From Pampus argenteus (lineage: Eukaryota; Chordata; Actinopteri; Scombriformes; Stromateidae), in the NCBI GenBank assembly GCA_036937835.1, contig CM072877.1, forward strand, positions 8,756,501 through 8,820,500: a stretch of 64,000 nt of DNA. Reading direction: 5' to 3'. Made by a program: the position numbers and the translations under genes. The notes under the pieces are model-generated. The model saw only the letters and a list, made by a program, of their open reading frames with translations. It was not told where the DNA came from and did no database searches. Each line of letters begins with the position of its first letter. Positions within the stretch are counted from its first letter, which is position 1. Below are positions 37,646 to 50,744 of this stretch, one piece after another.

Positions 37646-37939
37646 GAGAGAATGGGTGAGAACAGGTGAGAGAAAGTCAAAAGAAGAGGGAAACCTGGAC
37701 ATAAAATGTCAAATATCATGAAATTGTCAACACAGTGAATCACATGAAACAAATATTTGGGCATTTTTATTTGAATGATACAAAATGTAGAAATATCCTG
37801 AATCGACAGTCAAATATGCAACATGTTATTTTGTCAGTTTATTTATGAGAGCAAAAGCAAAAAAATATATATATATTTTGATTAATGAAATAAATTGGTC
37901 TCTGTGCATCTCTTACAATAATAAAGTCTCCATAAATAG

Positions 37940-38180
37940 TTGATTAGATGGTTTCTCATCTAAACATCATCAAACAGAATCACAGTAGCATCACGGAGCA
38001 TCCAAGTGTTTTACTTTCTATCTTTCCTCCTTTCAAAAAGTCAAATGAGTTGACGAGTTGCTGTAAATAATACATTAATCTAAACAAGTTGAGTACATGT
38101 TGCTTCATTTACACATCATCAAATAGAATCACTATCACTAGGTATTCAAGTTGGTAGTTTCTTTCTGTCTTTCTTCGTCC
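37940..38180. repeat. Diverged tandem duplication, period 149 bp
   Basis: 37940-38030 resembles 38089-38180 at an offset of 149 bp. The first 32 bp match at 24 positions and are followed by CATCATCAAA(C/T)AGAATCAC in both copies, then a gapped but recognisable CAAGT...TTTCT(A/G)TCTTTC tail. This is an old local duplication without coding potential. Confidence 0.6.
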
Positions 38181-39107
38181 ATAGGATCCTTCCTATGTTG
38201 TTCTTTCTGAGGTTTTCCTTATTTCAAATCGAAGGTGTAAGGATAGAAAATGTATAATTTACAAACTCCCCTAAGGCAGATTTGTGCTTTGTAGTTACTA
38301 TGGGTACAGATAGTAATGTGTTCCCAATGTCTGAGCTTTTATCTCATGTCGATAATGACGTAACTTGTGTGAATGCATCATGTTCCCATAACAAACTTGT
38401 CTATGAAGGAGAAAAATGCATTGAACGATCTTAAACAATCTAAAAGGTCAATTTATCGAGAAATTAGAGGTCAATTTTCTCTTTACTTCCCTTAACCGCT
38501 TCTGTTGCCAGGGAACGTTTTTTTGATGGGTGTTTGGGAACTATTTTGATCCTCCAGGGAAATTAGTGACAGCACTCTTTCTTCCTACGCTACGCTGGTA
38601 TGCTTGTTCTCACATACCAATGTTGTCAGGCATGTGTGCGAGTGAATGAATGGACATGGACCATAGCAAGGTTCCCAAGGCTGTCAAGCTGCTGAATTTA
38701 AAAAAAAAACATGTTCCAGCATTGAATTGACAAACAGATAAATACATTTATACACGTTTCTACATTTTGTTCATGTTTCTCTCCATCTTCACATCAGTAG
38801 ATATCAAAGATGTTGGAAATGAGAAGATACAAGGGAAAAATAGGTGTAAAAAAAAAACTAACCGAAGAGGAAGCTAGAAAGCATCGTGCAAATTAGAAAT
38901 GTGAGACAGAGAAAAAGAGAGAGGGGAAAAAAGGACAGGTAAAGACAGGAAGTAGAGGAGAAAAAGAAAAAATAAATACCAGACACAGGCCAGTTTAAAG
39001 GCAGAGAGAAAGAAAAGGTAACATCAGGGGGAGCAGTGAATCACATTGATATTCTGACCAAAGAAGAGTCACTGTGTTTGTCCCGATAGAAGAATATATA
39101 TGTGTGA

Positions 39108-39140
<33 letters not shown>

Positions 39141-42100
39141 CGTGTGGAGTGTGACCTCTCTACAGAGGCCTGTCCGTCAAACAGACATGCTGATGGATGA
39201 AGCTGTCAGTGCCTGTGTGTCTCGCTTATCAGCCAGTCAAATAATACCTCTCTCTGTAGACCACACACACACACACACACACACAGGCATACACAGATAC
39301 AAGAGCACACTTAGACACTTTCAGAGAGGAGGGAATAGCAGAACAGATAGAAGGTGAGTTGTGAGGAAATCAGTAAGCTGGAGAGAGAAGAATATGTGAG
39401 AAGAGACGGAAAGAAAACCAAACTCATTTCTTTCTGACCACCTGCCAGGATCATCAAACAAACTCAGGGATTCATGTTCATCAAAAAGAGTATGACAGAG
39501 GAAATGAAGCTGCTGGTCTGCTTGCTAGACTCACATGTATATTGATACCAAACCACACGCATCAGTTTCAGGTACTGCTTTAGTCCGCAATGTCGTTTAA
39601 TTTACGAGAGGCAAATGTGATTATTATGCTGAAGCGGGGTAAAAGACTTAAACTCAGTGTAGCTTTTCATTTGTATAATTCATCCAGTTTCTTTAAACAA
39701 TACAGTATGTAATTTCCTGCTGCTAGTGGTCTCTCAATCCAAACAATATCAAATGATGTCGTGAAATTGTGTGGGATCATGGGAGTTGTTGTCTTCTTTG
39801 TTAAACAACCAAAATTGTGGTACAGTTTCTCAGAATAGATGGTGCCCCACAGTAAGATTTCCTCCAGTTTCCTTCAGTGTTTAATATTCAGAAGGTTTTT
39901 ACAGGAAGCCGAATTATCCATATGCCTCTCCAAAAATAGACAGACCCAGAGAAAAAAACCAACAAAAACACTGAATAAAGCAGTTTCATGTAAATGCCGT
40001 TTGGTGGACAGAGGACATCTAGAGAGGCTGTGAAAAAAAAAGAACAGTTATTGGTCTTCTGCTTATCAAACTGAGGGGTTTTGGCAGCTTCTCAACATTG
40101 TCGAATGTCCCTGAAATTATTCCTCAGAAAGATTTGAGGTGAGAAATGAGCCATCGTTAAAATATTCACACCATGATTTAAAGCCCATATGTTGTATGTG
40201 CAGGATTTCTAGGTGATATTATCAAAAAGAACCAGTGCAGAAACACACACAAACCATGCCTACTCTAACTTGTAATCAGAGTAGAAAGCATCTGTATTTT
40301 TAAGATTCAGATTATCTAAAAATGGACTGCATGCCCCTAGTGGCCATTAGTAGTAACAACACCATTTACATATGAGACATTAAACCAGCATTGCTTACCT
40401 CTGTGCAACGCTGCAGGAAGCTTCACCTCTATCACACACTGTGTCCTTGTTTACATCAGCCTTGTGTTAATTATTGACTCAGGGTTGTAGTTTGCAAAGC
40501 CTAATTATAGCACCTATTAATTCAAGGTGACCTGTAAGGAGACGACATTGCTCGCGCGTGGATTCATTTTAAAATCTCTGTCATGATGAATTTAAAAGAC
40601 ACACTCTATGGAAGAGTGTAAAATTATCCCTATTGTTGTGCTGTGCAAAATATGGAAATATGGTAAACACTAATAGAATATAAAGCTCTACGCACAGTAT
40701 ATTATGTATGCATTGTGTAAAATGAACCATCATGAGTATTGTCCAGAAGAGACGACAAATCCCTATCCAATTTTCCAAGTGAGTGTTTCTGGGGAGACTC
40801 AGCATGCTCTTATCGTCACTTTTCTTTACTCTCTCAGGTAGTTGGCATAGGGCTGTGGTTTTTTGTGTGTGTATGTGTGTGCATGCATGCATGCGTGTGT
40901 GTGTGTGCGTATGGGTGCACTCACATATGCACGTCTGTGTGGTTCACCCACTCAGCAGTAAATTCTGTTATCCTTGGGGGTCTGGCTGTGCAAGGATTAC
41001 ACTGGCATCCCACTCTGGTTTTAAAACACAAACAAACGGCAGTACACACACACACACACACACACACAGAATCCTGTGCAAAAAAAAAACACACATAGAT
41101 ACACATACCTGCACATCACACACACACACCAGTGTTGCTTTGCTACAGCTCCACTTTTCAATTTTCAGCTCAATTACATTCCACTGTTACCTATTCTAAA
41201 CCGAGATCCCGCTTTTCCCTCAGGGGACACACATACACAAACACACACACAGACACACACACACACCTATTTAAGTGTATTGCATCCTGCTTAAGCCCAA
41301 GATTGTGCAGCCTCCTCAACATCATTCAGTAGTGCAGAGACTTTTAAGAACTTTATTTTTCTGTTTACGTTCTGATTCTCATAAACACACTGACGTATAT
41401 GAAAGTGGACTTCCACTGTTGCAAGTTTCAAGTTATAAATCAAGTTCTCAGTTAATGGCATCAAGATACAAGCTTTGTAGCACCATGGCAAAAGTCTCTT
41501 TTAATTTTTTACATTTTTTTATTATTATTTCAAAGCTCAGCACACCAAGAGCGCCCCTTTAAGGCCGGTGTTCAAACTACCCACATTCCAGGAAAAGGAG
41601 CATGCATCAATATAATTCAAATTTTATTTTTACAAATACAACTGTAAAGAAAAAAAATAAATCTGAACTAGTTATGTTTCGCTGTAAGTATGACAGTAGG
41701 CCTTACATCAGAATGAAAAATATGTTTTATATCTAAGAACTTCCTTTATTAAAACAAGCCAGAAATGGAGCGACATGTTTGATTTCAGTCTGCTTTTAAT
41801 CAAATTCTCATGATGGAGTAACTGCAGCTGCACTACATGGTATCATTAAACCTGGGAAAATATTAGGTTGCTTTTTATAATCTTCCAAAAAAAAATCTGT
41901 TTCAACGCCATAACATTTATCATATATTTACTCTTTGTTCAAATTAATCATTTATTTAAGAAAAAGAAAATACTTGTACACACACACACACATGCACACA
42001 CAGAGACACACACGCACACACACACACACACAGAGACACACACGCACACACACAGAGTCCCTGGTTCTAATAGCATTGCAGGCAAGTGTACAAAGAGAAC

Positions 42101-42460
42101 AAACAGCCATGTAATGTGGTGGTTCCCTCTCATTGACACCGGGCACTGGAATGCAAAACGGGGAGGGGTGGGGGGGTTGGGCATGGTGTGTGTGTGTGTG
42201 TGTGTGTGTGTGCCATCCTGTCAGATTAGTCTAATGATTAGCATTACTGAGAACTGACAGCAAGAGGAAGGAACAATGAGTGTCATTTATCCTCTTTTTC
42301 TTTCTCTTGCCCACTCGCTTTCTTTTTTTTTTCCTTTTGCTCTGTTCCTTGCTTTTAATCTCTGACCCCCCTCAGCCCCCCCCCCCACACCCCCCCTGTC
42401 TCCCTCACTGTCTGCTTGCCTTCCTCACGTAATGGTTTTATCCCCACATGTGAGAAGATT
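38181..42460. other. Intron block with several CA/TG tracts
   Basis: CA/TG runs at 39110-39137, 39263-39286, 41044-41069, 41978-42053 (imperfect) and 42187-42212. 39690-39835 and 40160-40370 look like eroded dispersed repeats (GGGATCATGGGAGTTGTTGT, CCCCTAGTGGCCATTAGTAG), family not assigned. C-rich runs at 42365-42398. No gene is recognised. Confidence 0.45.
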
Positions 42461-42690
42461 TTTCTTTGTGAAAAAGAATACCAGGATGTCTGTTTTCGAG
42501 ATGACACACACTCTTGCAATCACACATGATTCGCCAATCCAGCGCCATTAAAAACAGCTTTGCTGATAAAATATAATGACAGGTTGCCGAGCCATGTAAT
42601 ATATTTGAGACTCCCCTTGCCAATAAAGCTGTTTGTAATCAACTAATGATAGGTCAGGACGATTGAGGTAGAGGTTTGTTGATACCCATG
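42461..42690. promoter_or_regulatory. Candidate conserved regulatory block
   Basis: A complex, repeat-free block with clustered homeodomain and CCAAT-like words (CGCCAATCCAG, CCATTAAAAACAG, GATAAAATATAATGACAG, CAACTAATGATAG). It stands out from the microsatellite-rich sequence on its left and the purine-rich run at 42710-42835 on its right. Its function is inferred from texture only. Confidence 0.25.
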
Positions 42691-43010
42691 ATTTTAACCA
42701 CCACCACAAAAAGACAGGGTGGGAGGAAGTGAGAGAGAAAAAGAGGGGAAGTGAGGGGAAAGAATGATTGGGAGAAAAAAAGCAAGAGAGGAAAAAAAAA
42801 GGGGACACATAAAGAAACTGAAAGAAAGAAAAGATACACAGCGTACTCTCCCCTGCCTCCAGCCTTTCCTTCTTACTCTGAAAGAGAGAAACTATTGATC
42901 TTCATGTGATTTACACAACAAAAATAACCCTACAACAGCGATCTGTAAACAAGGGACCACCATCTAAAGCTGTAGTGGTAATGATAAGTTCAAGCTACAT
43001 TTTTCAGCAG

Positions 43011-43034
43011 GTTTTTTTTTTTTTTTTTTTTTTT
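43011..43034. repeat. Poly-T tract, 24 bp
   Basis: An uninterrupted T run without a recognisable retroposon body. Confidence 0.85.
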
Positions 43035-43682
43035 AGAATGCAAATACATGCATCAAAATAAACAATTTTATTTGTCATGTATAGTGGCCGACATGGACAA
43101 AAGTAAACAAGCAGAGCAATTACATTTTACACCTATGTAATTGTTTTCCCAACCGGCGCTGTCGGGACCCTGTGAGATAAATCTGATGAAGTCTAAAAAT
43201 ATATGTCAAGCACACAAATCACAAATCTTCGCTTTCAAAGGTTACAAGCTGGGGAGATTAGGAGCAACTGTCTCGAGGATTCAGTAAAGTTTACTCATGT
43301 TTTAAATCATTCTGGGAAGAAAGTAAAAAAAGCTCACATTTAATATTCATGTTTTATGCTGGTGTGTTAAACTCAGATTCCTCCTCAATTTCTTTTTCTT
43401 CCCCATTTTGTTATCACAAAATCAACTTCGGGAGGTGGAGTTGGCTGAAGTCGTTAAGGAATAAAAGACCATCACTCTGATTCGGGGTTATACTCAAAAC
43501 TCGCGGCATCAGCTTGTATTTCTTTTCTGTTGAATCCAAACATGCCTCAAAGGAATGAGGATAGGTGCGATAAGAGCATCCTGTTGTGGTTGCACCGGTG
43601 CCAAAATGCTGCTGGAGGAATTCTTTCATTGAACCGTGTAGACGGAGTCTTTCTTGCTTCATAGCCTCAATTTAGCCTTCCC

Positions 43683-43728
43683 TCTTGCCCATTCATGCCT
43701 TCAGGCCTGGAGGTATGAATGGGCAAGA
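43683..43728. repeat. Inverted repeat, 18-bp arms, 10-nt loop
   Basis: Left arm 43683-43700, loop 43701-43710, right arm 43711-43728. Seventeen Watson-Crick pairs and one G-T pair (43697 with 43714). It lies just right of an 83-codon minus-strand frame (43414-43662) that I do not recognise. Confidence 0.8.
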
Positions 43729-46224
43729 AACATTTTCCCCTTTAAGGATGAGGGAAGTTCATTTTATGATTATGATCTGCTTTGGAACCTTACAGAAGGA
43801 CACATTGCTGTGTACTTCTGTAGATGGGATGCATCCTTTATTCTTCGTGCTGTCATTTCCTCCCTGTGAAGCTTGCTGTTTGTTGACGAGCAATAAATCA
43901 CACCTGTGATGCACAGTGACCAGGTCGCCCTAGTCTGGGCTGAAGCGAATTTAACGACGACAGAGGGAAAAGGTCACATTAAATTTTTGGCACTGTATAA
44001 ATGGTACAGGAGCAGAATGAATTATTAGTTGCTTACAGCGCGTCCTGGACAGGTGATTCTAATCTGGGCACAACATACATTTCACAGTAATGTGCTTTTG
44101 TATAATTTTTTTTATCGATACATACAGTATGGACATTTCTATGCAAAGCTGTTCCACTGTTATGCTTGTTATGACACAAACCTTGAAAGTCTCATTAGCT
44201 AACTAACTGGCACGTACATTATGAACTAAGATCTAATATTATATTAGCCATATCTTGTGGATCCTGCTGAGGTTTGCAATCAGTTCTTGTCTTGATTGCT
44301 TCTGTCTGATTTTGCCAAGAGCTGCGATCTTCCGGCTTGGCTGGTCTGTTGAGGACCTGATTGAAACCATGTAGCTTTAAGTCTCTGTACAATTATTCCA
44401 TTAGAATAACATTACAGTATTACCAAGCATCACTTCTGTTGCCCAAGGTGTGCAGGGCTGCTAAGGCACTGTCTCTCTTTTTTTCACCATTGTCTGTGCG
44501 CTCTGCCCTGCTTTCTTACTTTCAGACAGTCATGGTGTGTGCGCAGCTGCCTGTTCGCCCTTTCACTATCAGTATATATGTGTATCTAACAGTTTCAGAC
44601 TGTGCAGAATGAGCCTTTGTGTCTCCACAGTAATGTGACACCTTTCATAACTCCATAAAGAGAACATGCTGTATATAAAAAGACAGCACATAGTGCTCCT
44701 GCACCGAGTAGCTGGCTGAATTCACAATGATGGCCTCAAGCTTTACAGGCCAGAGACTTGATTTCCATCTGTCGGTCTGCCTGTCTGTCTGTCTGTCTGT
44801 CTGTTTATCTGTCTGTCAGTCCGTCTGTCTAGCTTTGAATTTGACAGCTAAATTTAAAGGAGCGGGCTGTTTCACTTCAGACGTTGGGGATTCAGTTGTT
44901 ACCTGCCTGTCTCATCTCTCTTTGTCTCTTTGTGAGTGATGGCAGTTAGCTATTTGCGCATTTGGCAGACTGACACCTCTGATTGGTCAATCCCAGCTTG
45001 TCACTCATTTTCACCATCATGGACTCTGCAGCAAAGAAGCGATTGTCGCAGCAGAGACAGAGCCTCAGGCTGTTATTTCCATGGTGACATGGAGCTTTAC
45101 GTCTCAGTAACCCAACACAGCTTTAACACATTAAAATCTCAATTTTGCACAGTACAACGCCACCTACTGCTTAGTGAGACGGCCATGATTTTCTGTGATG
45201 AAATGGCCTTTCTAGTTTCTAGTATCATTAAGTCAACCTTAGTTTTCCTCCTCGTTTCCTTCTGTTCAACGTTCTCCACAAAAAAGTGGTTGATCTCCAA
45301 CTTCAAAAAAAAAAAAAAAAAAAGATTGTGACGATTGTAATCTTAGTTTTTAAGGGTGCTACTAGATTATTTACAATGTGACACTGTCTCAGACTCATGC
45401 GTTTGACCTGCTGCAGTGTCCTTAACCAGGCCCAACTCTGAGGGCGCGAACAGTTAAGTAAAACAAGAAAAACAAAAAAAACCTCTCGGAGGATTTTTAT
45501 TTGACTGCTTTTGTCCGTCCTTGCCACCAGACCTTTTTTTGTGGCAGTAATGCACAATGAGACGAAAGAGAATTGAAATAAAGTGTGGCGAAAGGTCCGG
45601 GCATGTGAGGCCACAGCTTGAAAAGTAAAAATCCTAGTTTTTCACTAAGAAGATTACTTTTAAATGAACAAATCACTCATGAGTGGCAATGTGCTGTTTC
45701 CCAACTACTCCTGGCAATCTTCACTGTGCTGTCAAGATAAATAACAATGAAATATGGTAAGAATGAAGTACCATGAAAGGAATGCCTGGCCTTTCATAAG
45801 CTTCTGGATTCTGTGCTACTATAGTAGTTTCTGCAGAGGTCTGAGGCAAGTTAAGGCACACTCATGACCAAATCACATAGAAATATGGTTAAAAAGAATA
45901 TTACAATTTGTGTTATTTCGCCATTCCACTGTTATCACATTAAAGAAAATAGCAGATTTATGCACCTAAAAAAAAACCAACACATATTTTGTGTATTGCA
46001 GAGTGAATGTGTGATCGTGAAATCTGTTTGGTCATCTCATATCATCATTTACCATCAGAGGTTTTCTGTGAGGAAGGGAGCAGTTAAAATGTCCAAACAA
46101 TTTCGTCAGGAGCGCTTAAGCTGAGATTGTGTTTATATATGTGAAGCTGCTTGTTTTATATCCTGTGAAACATAAGCTGTTATTTCCAAGTTTTGAGCAA
46201 GATTTGTGATGTCAGGTGGCTAAG
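43729..46224. other. Intron block
   Basis: No gene is recognised. A (CTGT)n tetranucleotide run with interruptions lies at 44769-44830 and a poly-A run at 45305-45323. The rest is unique AT-rich sequence. Confidence 0.45.
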
Positions 46225-46230
46225 TGAGAG

Positions 46231-46270
<40 letters not shown>

Positions 46271-46557
46271 TGAGAGACATGCCGGGAGGTAATCTAAGTG
46301 TCCAGGTATAATGGCTGTCTTCCTGCGTCTGACCTCCAGAGCTTTGATCTTATTTTTGCAGGTTGGTTCCATGATATTACACACCTCAGTTTTTCCTTTT
46401 AAGTCACACTTGCTGCTCTTCTCTTCACCTTTGTCTCTCTGTCTCACTTATCAACTCCTGATGCTCATATACGGTATTCATTCTCCTTTCATTCACGTAT
46501 CTCTCACAGAGGGCTGTTTCTAATTGACCATTCCTTGAATGCCAGGGCATCATTGTT

Positions 46558-46589
<32 letters not shown>

Positions 46590-46990
46590 AGCGCGCACTC
46601 ACCGCTACCCTATTCACTCCTTCATGTTGAGGAGCAGCTCTGGACCAGTGACTATGAGAGAAAGAGAGTGGATGGGAGGATTAAAAAGAAAGATAAATAC
46701 AGAATAAAACTAGAAAATATGCAACAGAGAGAAAAGAGAGCTCAGTAATAGAAGTCAATAAGAGGCACATCCACTCACACTCACACCCAGACACACACAC
46801 ACACAACACATCTGTCCTTGTTAGGACATTGTAGTGACTCCATTCATTGTGGACAGCCTAACCCAAACCCTGAACCTGATCCTCCACCATTACCAGTTCA
46901 TGCTAACCCTAACCTTGTCTCCATTAGGACTACTAGTCCTGACAAGGTCAGCGTTAATAATGCACCCACACACACACACACACACACGCA
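46225..46990. repeat. TG/GA microsatellites and a dispersed fish-type repeat
   Basis: Mixed GA-TG-GA run at 46225-46277 and a TG run at 46566-46589. 46811-46965 contains CCTTGTTAGGACATTGTAG, CCATTCATTGTGGACAGCC and CTAACCCTAACCTTGTC between CA runs. I recall this combination as a widespread teleost dispersed repeat next to CA tracts. The 79-codon frames here are artefacts. Confidence 0.5.
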
Positions 46991-49900
46991 GAACACACAG
47001 AAGCTCTTGCTCTTTCTTTTGCAGTTATGTGATATCTCAGTTGTTTTTACTGAATAATAAGATACTTACTTAAAAGGGGAAAAAAGTATGTTAGGAAATT
47101 GTATGTTAAATGGGTTAAAGGCACTGTTTTGATATACTCCTCATCACTCAGCACATAGATCTACCAAACACATTCAATGCACATACTGTATGGACAAACA
47201 CATAGCTTTATATGCACAAATGCATGCATTTCCACTTATGTGTATGTAAAAAAATGCATATTCAGCTTTACAATGTACACATTTTAAAGGCATACTGTCT
47301 CACACACACACACGCATACACAATGCGGGATATCTTTAGAGTATCGAATAAAAATATTACACCACAATTTCATTAGCGTTAGCCTCGACAGCTGGTCTGG
47401 ACACAAAGACACCACAGCGTCTCTGTCTCTCTTTATATGATTTTTATTTACATTCCTGTTTCTCCTGTGACACATGACTAAGCTAATCTAAAATACAGTG
47501 AGCCCAGCATTGGCAGGCCGAGTCAAGCAGAGACCAAAGCCATCTGTCTAAACGAGGTGTGCCATTCAGAGTAGCACAGACTCCAGGAGGATCAACTTCT
47601 TCCCAATAGAATTTCTAATATGAAAAATGTGATTTTGTGCATGACATCATTCTACATAGATATCAACACACCTTTGGTTTGTTATTCTGACACTTAAATA
47701 TATTCTGCAAACATTATTTTTGTCCAAATTGCTTCCATGAAAGTAAAAACTTAATCAAGGACAACTTGAATAGACATTTTGACCCAGGAAAGTTGGTGAT
47801 TTAGTCTTTTCTTTTTTGTGGAGGCCACAGAAGCACCAAAATGTTTGAACATCATATGCCCAGATTTTTTTTTTTTTTTTTAGAAGAGTGAATGAATGAA
47901 GAAATTACAACAAGGAAAGGCATTCATCTCTGTTGTCATAGCAAGAGAATTAACTACCAACGCATACAAGCACCAAAAGACGTGAATGTGTACACACATA
48001 AGGATGCATATTACCACACACATACACACACACAAAGCAACAGGAGGCTACTAACACAACCAAAATAGCAAATACTAGAGCGTCTGCAGCCTAGCAACCA
48101 GGCCACTGGATGTCATTGTCCCTTGTGTGTGCATGTGTGTGCACGCCCTCCTGAGAGCGTGAACTAGAACAAGCTGTTTGCTGGTCATCAAAACAACAAA
48201 AATAAAATAAAATAAATAAAAATAAAAGCTGTCACAAGACTACCTACATCAGGACTTTGATGATGTAAACTAATGAATATAAAATAGAGGTTTGTTTTGG
48301 AGGTCTACGTGGCTCCAGTCATATGTTCTTAATATACATATATTTTGCAACAATATCTCTTTTTATGTCAAATACTACATATATGTCCCCCTCTAAAACA
48401 TATAATATGAACACATAAATTAAACAAATGTGATATAATACTGAACCACTATCAGTTTGCAAAATCTTTTCAAAATACTCAGCCTCTATCTGAAAAAGGC
48501 TCCTGTCTCTTTAAGGCCCCTCCTCCATTGAGCTCACTCTGTTCTGATTGGCCAGAGCTGCTGGAAGCTGCTCCCTCATTTGTTTTTGGCTACGTAAAGA
48601 AACACTTTTGTTTTTCATTATTTATTTAAAAATGGAAACAAATACATCCGTACATGTTCAGGTCTGAATCCGGTATATTTCTATAACGGTATAGAAATAA
48701 TCAATAAAAGCACCATAAAGGAAGAAAAGAGCAACATAGAACAACATATATTAAAAAACATGTCATTTTAAATAGGAGTGTGAAATAGATACTTTGTGAC
48801 ACTTTGTAACAGGTCTGCAGCTAGAGGTAGATGTATGGTGGGAGACTCAAACACAAAATTAGCATGCTTGTGTTTCTGTGACCTATTACCATTTAAAAGT
48901 AACCTTACTAACCGCTTTTGCATGAGCAAATGTGTCCACATGCAGGTGTGTGTTTCATGAGGCTATCAAAGAGCATCTTCAAAATCACATTCATTGTTTT
49001 GCAATTCAGATGATGAAAGCGCACTAATTCAAATGACAAATATGTATGAGCGGTGTCCTGTCTGCCCCTGACTCAGGTGATATCTCCCGGGTTAGTTCAC
49101 ATAAAAAGAGCACGCACGATGTCATTTTCATTTAAATTATTGTTTTATTTTTATTTTTTTTATTAATATTCATACGATCTTTGTTCTCTGTTTCGTTTCT
49201 TTTTCACCCTTTGTTTTCCACTAGATGCACAGACAACGTTTGATGTCTTATTGTGCATGTGTACATGTTGTGTGTCTGACATTATTTCAATTGCACATTT
49301 GTGAAATCTAATATAAAAAATGCTGTCTATTCTCATCTGCTTACCATTTTTCACGCATTCGCCTTACTCCTTTCTCTTTTCCTCTGCTTATCTCACGTCA
49401 GCCCTTTCTTCCTCTTTCATCACCCTCTGCTATTTTAACACTGAGCCTTTTTTCTATCCTCTGACATTTTAACTCACCGTATTTGTGCTGTGAATCATTG
49501 TGGAAATGTTTAGTTTTGTGTGATTTGGCATTAAGTGCATTCATGTTCAAACCAGACATTAACCACCAAAGCTAAATGTTGAAGGCCAAAGTGCATTAAG
49601 ATTGTCCATCTAATGGAAATTAAATGCTGGCTTTAACACATTCTGAACTGCATTGAAGCAAATAAAAAATAATAATAAAAAACACATCTCTAGAAATACA
49701 TTTACAATTTTGCCACATAATGTTTGACCTATATAGCTAACTGGGTTCCTGTACAGTATAAAGTTCAAACAGATGATTCCCAAACAGACCAGGGCTCATA
49801 AACCTAAATCACGTGGAAATACAAGTAGCTTTAACATTGGACCAAGTTTTGGTAACCAGTATCAATATCGGTCCTTTTTATTTTAATTTGTCCTTGGCTT

Positions 49901-50454
49901 TCAAACCACGATGAACAGCTGGTATTTAGGTATCAACATCTGTCTCCTTGTACACAGAAACCCCAGGGTTCTGAGGTCATTTAGTATTGATGGTTCAGAT
50001 CACGTTCTCCCTCATAACAAACTGCCTCAGTCCCCTTGGAGAAGCCCTAAGAACTGCCCTTTCAGTCGTCTCAGAGGTAGCTTGATTGACACAATTTCAC
50101 GTCAGGCAAAAATGAACTAAATTACACGGGCAAATTCTCAAACAAATAAACCACTCCAAACATGGCTGGTGTGAGCACACACTTATATTCACCCTTTTCA
50201 CATACATATTCCCTCTCCAGTCCTTATTAGAAAAACAAAAAACAAAAAAAAACCGTTTAACCTTTCCCCTCACTGCTTTTTTTTTTTTTCTACAACCGTG
50301 GTCTTTCGTTGTTGTTAAACTTCTAACTACTCCAAGTTCTTAATAAGATGATTTCATTGATTATGGCTAGTTCTACAAAGCCACAGGAATACCTTCAGCT
50401 TGGAATATGGGTTTGTGTGTGTGTGTGTGTGTGTGTTTTTGTTTGATGTTGTGC
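46991..50454. other. Intron block
   Basis: No gene is recognised. 48505-48590 (TCTCTTTAAGGCCCCTCCTC followed by GTTCTGATTGGCCAG) resembles a dispersed repeat and contains an inverted CCAAT box, but no promoter context. Poly-T at 47865-47881, TG run at 50411-50435. Sequence is otherwise AT-rich. Confidence 0.4.
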
Positions 50455-50640
50455 ATTCATGACTATGACTGAAGCTTTCACATAAGGAGCCAATTGATTG
50501 AGATGGCCCAAATTAGTCTTTGTGATTAATTGAGCGTGATTAGATGTCCCTAGCACCTCATCTTTGAAGTTATTGACAGGATAATTAGTTGCTGTGGTGA
50601 CCGCTTAAAACACAGCTGATTGTGTGTGACAGTGAAATGA
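50455..50640. promoter_or_regulatory. Candidate conserved regulatory block
   Basis: A compact, complex segment between two TG tracts. It carries a dense set of homeodomain and TALE-type words: CCAATTGATTGAG, GTGATTAATTGAG, GTGATTAGATG, TTATTGACAGGATAATTAG, plus a RUNX-like TGTGGTGACCGC. The clustering suggests an intronic enhancer, but no conservation data are available here. Confidence 0.3.
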
Positions 50641-50672
50641 CCCCCCACTAGCCAATCAAGCAAACCTCTCTC

Positions 50673-50673
<1 letters not shown>

Positions 50674-50710
<37 letters not shown>

Positions 50711-50744
50711 GCGTGCGTGCGTGTTTGTGTCTGTGTGTGTGTGC
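50674..50744. repeat. (TG)n microsatellite with TGCG interruptions
   Basis: TG run followed by GTGCGTGCGTGCG and more TG, about 70 bp in all. Confidence 0.95.

Noticed and set aside
43414..43662. 82-codon minus-strand open frame with ordinary amino-acid composition
   Set aside because: The composition is plausible, but no family is recognised and there are no clear splice sites. Left unannotated as a gene.
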